A stretch of DNA of 41,844 bases from a virus. Made by a program: the position numbers and the translations under genes. Shown here piece after piece: positions 21,701-24,322 of the stretch. Each line of letters starts with the position of its first letter. Position 1 is the first letter of the stretch. A model generated the notes under the pieces. The model saw only the letters and a list, made by a program, of their open reading frames with translations, was not told where the DNA came from and searched no databases. Location of the stretch: positions 1 to 41,844 of the IMG/VR virus record IMGVR_UViG_3300047481_000331. The stretch is one strand, 5' to 3'.

Positions 21701-23508
21701 TGATCGCTACTGTTAACGGATTAACTGTAGCAGACATTACAAATATTGATAACAATATTACTCCTCCATTAGCAACAACCAACGCTACAGCAACAAGCGT
21801 AACGTCAGTAAGTGCAGGCTCATTTGTAGTTGGTAGACCTTATGTCATATCAACTATTGGTACTACAGACTTTACACTAATTGGCGCCGCAAGTAACACA
21901 GTAGGGGAAACATTTACTGCAACTGGTATTGGTAGTGGCACAGGCACAGCAGATTACTATGATATAACAGTAGCATCATCTGCCAATTTTGTTCTTGGAC
22001 AAACAATACAGTTTAAGGGCACTGCATTTGGAAATCTTAATACCAATGGTCTTGTATACTTTGTGAAATACTTTACTGCAGGTTCTGTAGTTATTGCAGA
22101 TGAAAACGGAAATGTAATTCAAGTATCCAATGATACTGGAAACGTGATTGTTATAGTTGGTGGAACTCCAGCAGTAAGAGTAACTACAGGTGTACCGCAT
22201 AACTTAACAGAAAACACATTGGTAAGAATCGATGGAGTAAGTGGTAGTACACAATTAAACAACAACACGTACTATGTGAAAATAATTACCACAAACGTAG
22301 TAGACTTATACTTACAACCATATAACCCAGGTCCTACAGTAACTAATTATCCTGTTACAGAGGTAAGCACATATACTGGTGGCGGTTATATGTGGAGAGA
22401 TGAGTTATTTACTATCACTACAACTACCGCAACTGCAACTACTGCGGTAAGCAATTTAATTACTGTAGCATCAAATACTAGTTTAGTAGTTGATACGCCG
22501 GTAATATTTACATCTCCAGGCATTAGTATCGGTAATGTAATTATGGGTAACATCGTAGCAGGTACAACTTACTACGTTAAATCTAAGTCTGGAATAAACT
22601 CATTTACAATATCTGAAACTAGAGGAGGAACCACATTCGTTCTGACGACCGATACTCCTGCATCTAGCGTAAACGTATCACAGTGGGATCAATATAATGT
22701 GGATCGTCTATGGGTAACTGTTAACGGATATCGTGTCCCTTCAAGCAAGTTGAGATTGAATACATACAATAACCTTAGTATCTTGACAACAGTTGTTCCA
22801 GGGGATGAAGTTATTATTACTAGCATGATTATCAACTCAACACCTGATGAGGAAATTTATCAGTTGCTTGTAAATCAAAGTAATGAGCCTACAGTTTACA
22901 GAGCAAATACACTAACAAGAACTTGGTTAACTGCACCTCTCTATGAGTTAGACGAATTTATTGAAGTTGATGATGTTACTAGATTAACAGACAGTATAAT
23001 TCAAACTGTGACAACTCCTGCTGCGGTTAATGGTATCTATACAATAGGATTGACCGCAGATAAGAACTTGATTTCCAATGTAACAATCTATAACAACAAT
23101 CCTTCAAGATTGGGGTTAATACCACAAAGTGCTTATTCGATTGTGGTTGAAGCATTATCTCCATCAGTCAAGTTGACCGCAGGGTCATATGTCCAACCCG
23201 GAGACATATTGACAGTTACTACATTAGAAGGTAAAGTTATCTATATCAACGGAGAACAAATTAAGTACGAAACGATAGACTTAATCAATAACACATTATC
23301 CGGACTACAGCGTGGATTTAACGGTACTGGAATACAAACATATATTCCGGTTTATACAGAAGTTTACAGCAGATTGTCTAATAATTTATTGACCGAAGTT
23401 GACTATAACTTAACTTGGAACTCAAATACTTATAATCCTGTAGAGGGCGACCCATTACAGATTAGTACAACAGCGGCCGCAGAATTCTTATATACGGATG
23501 TAACCTAA
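3718..23508 (+). CDS. Giant mosaic virion protein (6596 aa), baseplate or tail-tip
   Basis: A single uninterrupted frame of 6597 codons. The N-terminus (RTLNFLPEIFQ, LDQLVNPPITKRIEGYVGSK, DYQLDPG) resembles the large structural protein that follows gp6 in other marine T4-like phages. It occupies the place of T4 gp7, so a wedge or peripheral baseplate role is likely but inferred. Domains in order: N-terminal conserved part; a conserved core around residues 1085-1200 (NPLNEDL, GSNNYRDLGD); a CBM5/12-like segment near 1990-2020; seven FG-GAP-like blades at about 2390-3090; an INEVKPYH segment near 3640; an 'RGVNNT' element near 3760-3800; a cluster of YY modules at about 4090-4820; a second CBM-like segment near 4830; seven BNR-like blades at about 4935-5335; more YY modules to about 6315; a C-terminal INGEQIKY...QRGFNGTG element near 6510. 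No coiled coil or membrane segment was seen. The start ATG lies 5 bases after the gp6 stop, behind AAAAGAA. Confidence 0.85.
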   Translation: MATTRIRTLNFLPEIFQTPTNSQFLGATLDQLVNPPITKRIEGYVGSKLGYGVNAKDYYVTEPTKVRTDYQLDPGIVFTKKNESTAQDFITYPGILDSLRLEGGVTNNNDRMFESQFYSWDSFTNLDKIINFNQYYWLPDGPPAVQVAAATVFATNDYIITDLANGYNIRTLGTGAGSINPTLILLRGGTYNFYVNQSSQFWIQTAPGTSGYNPTQPNVYTRDVFGVSNNGAEQGIVTFTVPAKDAQDQYNFPGNNLVDVVSTLPFAQINGQLLSAVGSIDGVTALNGLTVMFYDTGVPNETGYTSQYFGEGEYDTNIGLVTPLTITISATDVSGAITCNSTANLVAGQTITFDGTPFGGLDSYAISGTIYYVDSILSSTQFTVTSYQAGSPDPQPVTLSTAFGTMTGNINQGLLEEGYTSIVSQNFYQISYIGDPSDPVLRLTPVSIIPTDQRITPVYGSSWINRGFYRNTAGVISLIPAITAPLDTLYYQDGTSPTKVGMIKIIESNITNTLNVETDILGKKNFTSTNGIAFTNGLKVEFDGDVIPSSYLQGQYYVEGVGTAIELVPVNSLVCPEDFTEGDYIPYDTAPFDIGNYDSNLYVPVLQDYITIARNAINKNAWSRSNRWFHIDVINSTAEYNNNPDIVNVYATAEAKAKRPIIEFYPNLKLFESGIVGKSAVDFIDFKATDALSQVSGQTGYYPDVETYTDFTGTLNGVVSGTSTTATIATSDIVGTFQIGQYVTDLRFSTITTTYPSLLPSDAQITDIVEGSGTTTLTIGWGDTLTFSTVNNVQFVGDDQQNDNYKVFDGARIVFAADTNVNVKNKIYIVNFSTVSSSLLPVITLTEAPNGDVLPQDQTVVLRGFNYQGDTYFYNGIEWIKAQQKTDVNQPPLFDVVDSNNISFGDKTVYRGTTFIGSKLFAYGIGFGLDDTILGFPIRYSSIDNVGDISFDVSLNVDTFDYVSGTDPKTQKVNTGYVLNYSDREVYERELGWQTAIGPSVQYQVFSFDYFVENPPADYVCDIAKLDDADSAWPTIQVYINNVLQTSDAYAVSVGANSTTVTLNNILNEDTVVQILLLSDQVSLKSYYTVPINLNNNPLNEDLTTANIGDIRAHYQTIYANNPNFQGPMFGSNNYRDLGDLVPYGTKIIQNSAALVLPGAFLRKQNHNLFDSLLFNSREYIKFKTLLVDTVNSTDYSQRFSPSYILDDALDQLSAAKSESQAFFWSDMLPSKAPYITNTYTFNNDLDTSVYPLSRIYDFSTANYYGVLVYLSRVIEGTVVERQLIKGEEYTVSDDSKSLTVVIPLQPADQIIVKEYNQTYGSYIPNTPTKLGLYPAFIPAIVLDSDYTQPTYFIKGHDGSYTKLYGDYNPTLGVLIDYRDQALLEFETRIYNNLKLSNPIPIQAYEVTPGFFRDSDYSYDEYLEIYEKNFLNWVGQNRLNYKRQYYDKNNPFTFNYTNSGNKLNNEPIQQGYWRGIYEYYFGTSTPNETPWELLGFVNQPNWWTDRYGPAPYTSDNLILWGDLEQGINWNNGNPYVIPKEVRPNLLKVLPVDSNGNLLSPLDAIVGNYNSQTFQQEWVIGDDAPVELSYRRSSTWPFDLMRIMALTKPAKFFNLGVDLDNYKYSTEFNQYLVNDRSHLIISNIEIYGTGIPKTSYINWIVDYEKQLGITATQNIKDLLFNIDVRLIYRLAGFSDKTLLKFYVEKGTPNSRNSSLLIPDESYQVLLYDNQPFDKNVYSSIIIQIDPAGFTVYGNSQSMAYFRTLTPANNGNYDYIKVDNSNVKITKDYSPKEILVPYGTTFYNVQDLSQFIANYGAWLNSKGFIFDQVEFGLEINWGQMIAEFLYWAQTGWGEGAILTLNPGATILKVDQPNSIVQPLTVQQTNFVLNQNLYPIQAVDMSVFRDGTLFTVKPLSQGDTIAYGQFNMSNFEHGIVFDNVTLFNDIIYNLVTGLRQTRITVRGTKTAEWNGTVTASGFILNQDNIQEWSREIKYTKGSIVLYKNKYWTALRIVQPANVFNENDWKETEYNEIQKGLLPNSSTRSYESALYYDVNRANLEQDADLLSFSLIGYRPRDYLALADLTDITQINVYKNMIKNKGTRNAVEAFRGANLPQGGIDYEVYENWAIKSGQFGSITNNNFIEFKVNQEYMTANPSLVSLINGPSVALVQQEVPVYNLYNYSTPVQDPNILATIPKNAPARIYPDAGYVNFNDVKMSSYFYSGLANAVNKNGQVVPIQDFYVRNYVWLADYLAKWQVFTPVQNGRVVSVRANPNGTSTVTFAEPHNLSKLDPFAIINFNSNVDGYYFVTEVVNIFEVLINLSFLTNEGQINGEGIVVRFQSQRVDKPSDINNLPLLDSEFIKNTVWVDENTDGNWAVYRKSINYQFDREVTKDSSSSFGSAVAYTPRIGYLFADAGLGKVYRYVLNDLTKEYDNIQTLTQGTSFGSQVIIVDNTIFVSEPTSGTPKIYVYYVNNSILSDDIIPYQSAITAPGGVTNWGSALSASPDGNWLYVSDTDNNKVYVYRRQSFEVDAGYLIAGKTYAITNVGDTDFAAISTTPTTTLNQVGEVFIATGAGTAGETGRARQINYELVNIIDGSVLGLSAGDNFGHSISTDYNGDTVLISAPYVDYSGSILNWGKAYVYHRSTQTFEAQLNTTGLQLFTLAWTGTTLNSATTQIYASNQIGVNVDFTGYENYPIVFAGSNFGTTGLQANKVYYIDTVVSSTRITVKESRSSASAVTLVAEAGLTINGYLQLEPLYVTVNGTLIADNNYSVIGSTLNYTAPLLAGDIVNVSGDKFTLIQSFTTNRDPRVGVQYGFSVATNNPGTDLLVGAPFDLSDINEEGGVYRYTNGGSKYGVVIGVDEVNVTANRVLLINGYSVTIPPGNATVAANAIVSEKITNITAAATDDNKLIIQIINTDLTQPNEKLLITAIDTNTLTELGLQVYTETQVIRCPHKSGPTQFGYNIKFNELNSIVVSAPVATRFAGTRFDFSDDETVENDTIFDNNATQFVDKSPNCGAVYMYDYLANFNENLNDPGQYIYAQSVNNYNLDYGFSPLYGQALSFSNNRVLVGSPNFLPEVYDGQIVIYINPTGEADWSVYRESAPVVDINKIKNIQLFSAETNNTLVNLDYIDPLQGKILGACRENIDVVSNNDPARYNSTDADQPGVVWGASQVGQLWFNTTNVRFVNYHQNNDANYNAKYWGTVFPGSDVAVYSWITSNVSPSQYIGPGTPYDITLYSTQNILNASNNVTPVYFFWVRNSNIIFRKEGKTLSDTIIETYITNPKNSGISFFAPLLQNVYAIYNSGSYYNANDSVLHIGYSNGRGDDSGHDEYTLIRANYADDFLPGLPNELLTHGFDANIHGNTPAGNNRPESLYDRLLDSLAGVDEGGEVVPNPWLPKAVQSGVLARPRQSFFFDRFEALKNYLTYANEVLAQYPISEIRRNASFLFAEGEFFNTTDYWEYVNWWATGYDNNTKSAIQVAIYADLATLTVPVNTIVTVNTNGDGKFEVYRYDGDGVWTRIGLQQGTIQFKLYLWDYAAGKTGFGDNFFDTSSYDEFPSEETRYIVRALNEQIYTDELLIYRNKSLVLLFEYIQSETDESQNYLPWLNKTSLVDVSHKIRELRPIEVFQSDNQDFLAGYINEVKPYHVVVKEFVFKYTGEEVFDGNITDFDLPATYNTALQQYITPELVQSNVSSDSQYLPTNPIWQTQPYNQWFQNRGVSIGGQTEFEITVLASYLTLRTSFILVDNAQGFPINGLIRIGQELLSYSYVDRATNIISGIIRGVNNTPISDHIPGEKVFIDLPPIVVLNGGRGYIDPPRVIAYVDEAVYGPPLRAAVLEAVMTLDSVLQVNVIDPGQGYPVLPEIRIDPAVQIIFSSADVNSFTNTIRLYAPNLRTGDLIQYKKGEIGSEIGGLVDRQWYYVNLLESDPTAVVGLYQSYGDALNDRDRIQIYNDGSGNDHALNLGAKASAITTASPVRENNIKLRFDRTTYTSQVQDWEAGQYYGAFFAGSYSNSEKVSSSAVKLYSSQPPIEEILASAQGVAFEIVSVNNDRNLSWSSFVRTVDRTVSTNNLIRLKPYDDGTGDPNSSGSTIGFYVGMPIKFSGQIPSPLTIDTIYYVHSIVNITDFTVSATEGGPQLTGFSTVIIPATPGAYAYSGQVVDKAVLTVNYPGILTATATQTATNRVTIPLTEIGTGGTIGFYVGLPLFFTDGVFGGVTQNQVYYVTTIVDNQTFTMSETTDPLMLSVTATTAGTNIITIEANEDLSVNEPIIFNEMQIAGADVTSFGNIVSGTTYYINEIVSTTQIKISTAINGTVFALTTVAAASNTGCTLTSQVNTLPLTTATGSMTVNVSLPVSPGQVNGQQFILYETSGQYADIQVVGADITNLIERTLTATLENDKIGIKNSTGGVDNFYYNLPIRVETPPAGSGLSAGTTYYVVEYTGMEDPLNPGEYFPNLETEVYNTSSSYNILTCDSTDNLYVGMSIVFTGQALGGIVISDEYFVRYFVTDAGDFVVGKTYTIEVPGTTNFVAIGAADNNPGTTFVATGVGSGTGTAYGEYPSVGGTKFKISDVKGGSVKTLTTSNGLMTGTGDPYVKLSLSSSGSPEDLNYTNTEFNLVQFPSSSESPPILPTFDVSYILGGYRVLISNGGHGFAIDNQLVIPGNQLGGSTPTNDLTMIVNSIDSNGAITDVICSGTVPGINARYYLKVISPNQFEVYSDPLMQVPVSGIDFPFVGFTTTTATAVTASNDRVTVTSSSDFDVNDPVVFTGTMFSSEISVGQTYYIYDKPTSTTVRLTTEPGGSIINFASNASGSMTMAKAGSFALLPEPFYFNQSIVKFNNRVYICVVSNNDDEFIFGKWELLDPADRRLNALDRTIGYYQPTDNMPGVDLTQLYTGITYPNATYLGNPFAPADQFTLDTELQGQEFYPTEVDVTSVIWNGTNYLAAANIPTYSAVLGSSTGDTWAIAKLANVGIGATDIIYAGGYYIITSTNSATPIYRSNDGITWTTNGYFTPYGSTPYDDIPYDMTSINIAALSLYSVAYKNGYYMAVGESIVRSDDTYVWRQSFNFNTVLNNTLYSVNPITLLSGPVTIFDGFIAVGKGQRYDYSTGLTQIVDTNIIVQTTDGIAWTQLPSVTKKGMYGVTSNSSIALIVGEDGIIYYSQNGTDWIGVTETQVTGINGSTDVLGISSISGLAVNDAVRFTDSFDVLNSGTTYYVHTVVSSTQIQITDAIGNPPIDLSGAGSIPAQTIMYKYPRTETLRDVLWANSQFMAVGDAGRITTSPDGVTWTERTSGTIQKLNGLNYVSGNTWIVVGDNNTILKSVDNGVTWESSSLFVVAPTVYDVVGDPFQAGYGPEELVPGVVTDDLTMTVTTRPGTNWPITEYAHSGYNVVSYELVPTTVTQTIYYWGGNVLVPAQVACFVIDGTTGLSTSLYESLDYTVDWINNAIILNTPINYLSPSTDTLRIDVYEIGNGDQLVKANTKTDPIRNNNTTGFNEIYLNCNYSNLYFQGSGVIRPGSHAIEVTAVATNGINNTIVCDDVTQFTVNAPIYFQGITFGNILEDTAYYVKSISTVTSSITVSASYNAITGTAGPTLTLTTATGLMTAIIQTGTGSVWTDPIVYHNGTQLVLGKTNSVTRTKSSNNAITTNSTGGLIANTSIKFSNTMFGGVIIPQTVYYIKTIVDSNEFTISATPGGPVISLTNATGGAEFVTNDYAFGPQPNGVSAKMILAAQYNNSVDYLVYSVFGETAPDQYAFTIPQVQVFTGDGSTSLFALDNYVGDDNPYNAIVEINGLRITKALYNISSVTNSILFNSPPLNGSTIAVTTYNSTDRQYFNSQYGITGTPGSAFVQVIVESTNHSEYPFDAVINAGDFDIGYEYVIDTVGTTDFTLIGAASNTPGVSFIATGPGTGTGTAFVGYDTTAYDEELNWLTCAPGYDTSGLTVGSSIVFSAPTLDGIVAGTTYFITEIWNSTQFVVSTELAGDALPLTDDTGSMIATVNGLTVADITNIDNNITPPLATTNATATSVTSVSAGSFVVGRPYVISTIGTTDFTLIGAASNTVGETFTATGIGSGTGTADYYDITVASSANFVLGQTIQFKGTAFGNLNTNGLVYFVKYFTAGSVVIADENGNVIQVSNDTGNVIVIVGGTPAVRVTTGVPHNLTENTLVRIDGVSGSTQLNNNTYYVKIITTNVVDLYLQPYNPGPTVTNYPVTEVSTYTGGGYMWRDELFTITTTTATATTAVSNLITVASNTSLVVDTPVIFTSPGISIGNVIMGNIVAGTTYYVKSKSGINSFTISETRGGTTFVLTTDTPASSVNVSQWDQYNVDRLWVTVNGYRVPSSKLRLNTYNNLSILTTVVPGDEVIITSMIINSTPDEEIYQLLVNQSNEPTVYRANTLTRTWLTAPLYELDEFIEVDDVTRLTDSIIQTVTTPAAVNGIYTIGLTADKNLISNVTIYNNNPSRLGLIPQSAYSIVVEALSPSVKLTAGSYVQPGDILTVTTLEGKVIYINGEQIKYETIDLINNTLSGLQRGFNGTGIQTYIPVYTEVYSRLSNNLLTEVDYNLTWNSNTYNPVEGDPLQISTTAAAEFLYTDVT
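4729..4941 (+). repeat. YY beta module, first copy in the giant protein
   Basis: Coding repeat of about 70 residues: a start like TCNSTANLVAGQTITF, then FGGLDSYAISGTIYYV, then SSTQFTV, ending in STAFGTMT. The same plan recurs about fifteen times in the protein: a 'x-V-G/N-x-P/x-I-x-F' strand, a '(A)GTTYYV' strand, a 'STQI/FTIS' strand and a 'L-T-x-A-T-G-x-M-T' end. Boundaries are approximate. Confidence 0.6.
11302..11460 (+). repeat. GTTDF module copy 1 (inside the FG-GAP propeller)
   Basis: Coding module of about 45-50 residues: AGYLIAGKTYAIT, then GDTDFAAIS, then GEVFIATGAGTAGETG. It is the most divergent of four copies in the protein. It lies between FG-GAP blades 3 and 4. Confidence 0.55.
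11767..11965 (+). repeat. YY beta module inside the FG-GAP propeller
   Basis: The residues PIVFAGSNFGTTGLQ, NKVYYIDTVVSSTRITV and VTLVAEAG follow the YY module plan. The copy lies between FG-GAP blades 4 and 5, as part of a larger insert of about 150 residues that ends with a second short beta unit (VTVNGTLIADNNYSVIG). Confidence 0.55.
15985..18165 (+). repeat. Cluster of six YY beta modules plus one GTTDF module
   Basis: Tandem but diverged coding repeats. YY-type copies begin near 15985 (GFYVGMPIKFSG, DTIYYVHSIV), 16300 (GFYVGLPLFFTD, NQVYYVTTIV), 16495 (VNEPIIF, SGTTYYINEIVSTTQIKIS), 16920 (NLPIRVETP, AGTTYYVVEY), 17129 (YVGMSIVFTG, DEYFVRYFV) and 17970 (VNDPVVFTG, GQTYYIYDKPTSTTVRL, ASGSMT). 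The copy at 17129 is interrupted after its YF strand by a GTTDF module at about 17248-17390. Its YGEYPSVGGTKFKIS and LTTSNGLMTG ending follows that insert, so modules are nested. Spacing is irregular. Confidence 0.6.
17248..17390 (+). repeat. GTTDF module copy 2 (nested in a YY module)
   Basis: AGDFVVGKTYTIEVPGTTNF, VAIGAADNNPGTTF and VATGVGSGTGTAYG match the consensus AGxFxxGxxYxIxxxGTTDF plus xxIGAxxNTxGxxFxATGxGxGTGTA. It splits the host YY module. Confidence 0.65.
18520..19725 (+). other. BNR-like seven-blade propeller region within the giant protein
   Basis: Repeats of the pattern 'W/V-x-N-G-x-Y-x-A-V-G-x-x-x-x-I-x-x-S-x-D-G-x-x-W' are seen. The Asp-box-like cores are SNDGITW, TTDGIAW, SQNGTDW, SPDGVTW and SVDNGVTW, with degenerate cores SSTGDTW and SDDTYVW. 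That makes about seven blades, beginning near 18520, 18643, 18830, 18945, 19133, 19492 and 19612. BNR/Asp-box propellers occur in sialidases and in secreted or adhesion proteins. Sialidase catalytic residues were not identified, so an adhesion role is more likely than hydrolysis. A YY module is inserted between blades 5 and 6 (about 19240-19480). Confidence 0.6.
19246..19480 (+). repeat. YY beta module inserted in the BNR propeller
   Basis: LGISSISGLAVNDAVRFTD, then SGTTYYVHTVVSSTQIQITD, then IDLSGAGSIP. It is one of the clearest copies of the module and separates BNR-like blades 5 and 6. Confidence 0.65.
21328..21470 (+). repeat. GTTDF module copy 3
   Basis: AGDFDIGYEYVIDTVGTTDF, then TLIGAASNTPGVSFIATGPG and TGTGTAF. 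It is similar at DNA level to copy 4 about 490 bases downstream, with runs such as GACTTTACA and ATTGGCGC shared. Confidence 0.7.
21817..21955 (+). repeat. GTTDF module copy 4
   Basis: AGSFVVGRPYVISTIGTTDF, then TLIGAASNTVGETFTATGIG and SGTGTAD. It is nearly the same in its core as copy 3 (TTDFTLIGAASNT in both), indicating a recent local duplication or gene conversion. Confidence 0.7.
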
Positions 23509-23673
23509 ATGATAAATAAAGAAATGAACGAAAATAAGTCGAATAATACTGATAAAAAGCCGGAACGAACCACAAAGCCAAATGAGCATGTGGGGTTCTA
23601 CTTTTCTTCAAGTGTTAAAATTTTTGATCCAAATTCCAAAGAGGTTTTAGTTCAAAAGCGAGGGGATGATTAA
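23509..23673 (+). CDS. Small conserved-looking protein (54 aa) with a KIFDP motif
   Basis: An ORF that begins one base after the giant gene's stop and ends in TAATG, sharing one base with the next start. Both junctions suggest translational coupling. The N-terminal half is very polar (Lys, Asn, Glu, Thr). The C-terminal part, VKIFDPNSKEVLVQKRGDD, resembles residues 13-31 of the next protein (LKIYDPNNGEVFVDKKNAI), so it looks like a partial paralogue of that protein's N-terminus. A second Met at 23524 is an alternative start, giving 49 aa. The function is unknown. A virion or assembly role beside the structural gene is only a guess. Confidence 0.6.
   Translation: MINKEMNENKSNNTDKKPERTTKPNEHVGFYFSSSVKIFDPNSKEVLVQKRGDD
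23511..23518 (+). promoter_or_regulatory. T4-like late promoter octamer after the giant gene
   Basis: GATAAATA begins 2 bases after the giant gene's stop codon. It could drive late expression of the 206-aa structural gene at 23673. It overlaps the first codons of the 54-aa ORF, so a transcript from it would start near that ORF's second ATG (23524). Confidence 0.5.
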
Positions 23674-24293
23674 TGTCTGTGATTACCTTGTCATATAAAG
23701 TTGAGGGCTTCCTCAAAATCTATGATCCAAATAATGGAGAAGTTTTTGTGGATAAGAAAAACGCCATCAACTACGAAAACATGAGCGAGGCTATCGCAGA
23801 TACATTAAGTAGTAGGGGTTATGGTGAAATTTATCAAATGGCCTTTGGAAACGGTGGTGCTAGCGTAGATGAAACAGGTATTATTACATATCTGCCGCCC
23901 AATACAACTGGGCAAAATGCCGCTCTTTATAACGAAACCTACGCTAAAATCGTTGATGATACCAGCGTTTTTAACTTAGACCCAACTAGAAATAAAATGA
24001 CGGTGTTCCACACTACAGGTCGTTTATATACAGATATTTTAGTTCAGTGTTTATTAGATTACGGCGAGCCAGCAGGGCAGGCTGCGTTTGATAACAGCAC
24101 CCAAACTGACTCAAGTTATGTGTTTGACGAATTGGGATTATTGGCAAATTATGGTACGGATAGCAACGGAAATGTCATAACAAGACTGTTGACCCACGTG
24201 ATTTTCCACCCTGTACAGAAGTCATTGAATCGACAGATTCAGATAGACTATACAGTGAGGATTCAGAGCCTAACTAATTTAGTAACTATTTAA
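23673..24293 (+). CDS. Virion structural protein (206 aa), marine T4-like family
   Basis: Starts at the ATG of a TAATG overlap, with GAGGGG about 8 bases upstream as a good ribosome binding site. Recognisable features are VEGFLKIYDPNNGEVFVDKK, AINYENMSEAIADTLS near residues 27-43, then FGNGG. The C-terminal half has a FHPVQKSLNRQIQIDYTVRI strand-rich stretch. I recognise this general pattern from tail or baseplate genes of marine T4-like phages but cannot assign a T4 gene number. Its place between the giant protein and the fibre gene suggests a baseplate or fibre-attachment part (inference). No signal peptide or membrane segment is seen. Confidence 0.6.
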   Translation: MSVITLSYKVEGFLKIYDPNNGEVFVDKKNAINYENMSEAIADTLSSRGYGEIYQMAFGNGGASVDETGIITYLPPNTTGQNAALYNETYAKIVDDTSVFNLDPTRNKMTVFHTTGRLYTDILVQCLLDYGEPAGQAAFDNSTQTDSSYVFDELGLLANYGTDSNGNVITRLLTHVIFHPVQKSLNRQIQIDYTVRIQSLTNLVTI

Positions 24294-24301
24294 GATAAAT
24301 A
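24294..24301 (+). promoter_or_regulatory. T4-like late promoter octamer before the fibre gene
   Basis: GATAAATA lies at the stop of the 206-aa gene, 21 bases before the ATG at 24323. It is followed by GGAG at 24310-24313 as ribosome binding site. The order octamer, Shine-Dalgarno, ATG is that of a late structural gene. Confidence 0.6.
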
Positions 24302-24322
24302 AATTCATCGGAGTGATTGATT

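Larger units (their letters stand above)
20320..22665 (+). repeat. C-terminal cluster of six YY modules with two GTTDF modules
   Basis: YY-type copies begin near 20325 (VNAPIYFQG, DTAYYVKSIS, LTTATGLMT), 20650 (ANTSIKFSN, QTVYYIKTIVDSNEFTIS), 21509 (VGSSIVFSA, AGTTYFITEIWNSTQFVVS), 21961 (LGQTIQFKG, LVYFVKYFT), 22177 (ENTLVRIDG, NNTYYVKIITTNVVDLYL) and 22460 (VDTPVIFTS, AGTTYYVKSKSGINSFTIS). Two GTTDF modules lie between them (21328-21470 and 21817-21955). Divergence suggests old duplications followed by drift or exchange. Confidence 0.6.

Noticed and set aside
15985-22665. CRISPR array or diversity-generating retroelement target
   Set aside because: Repeats are coding, diverged and of irregular spacing, without identical short repeats. 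No reverse transcriptase gene is present in the window.
3718-23508. Giant protein as tape measure protein
   Set aside because: No long helical or coiled-coil stretches. Composition is beta-rich with Thr, Asn, Gly and Val, and propeller and module repeats. The position after gp6 also fits a baseplate part better.
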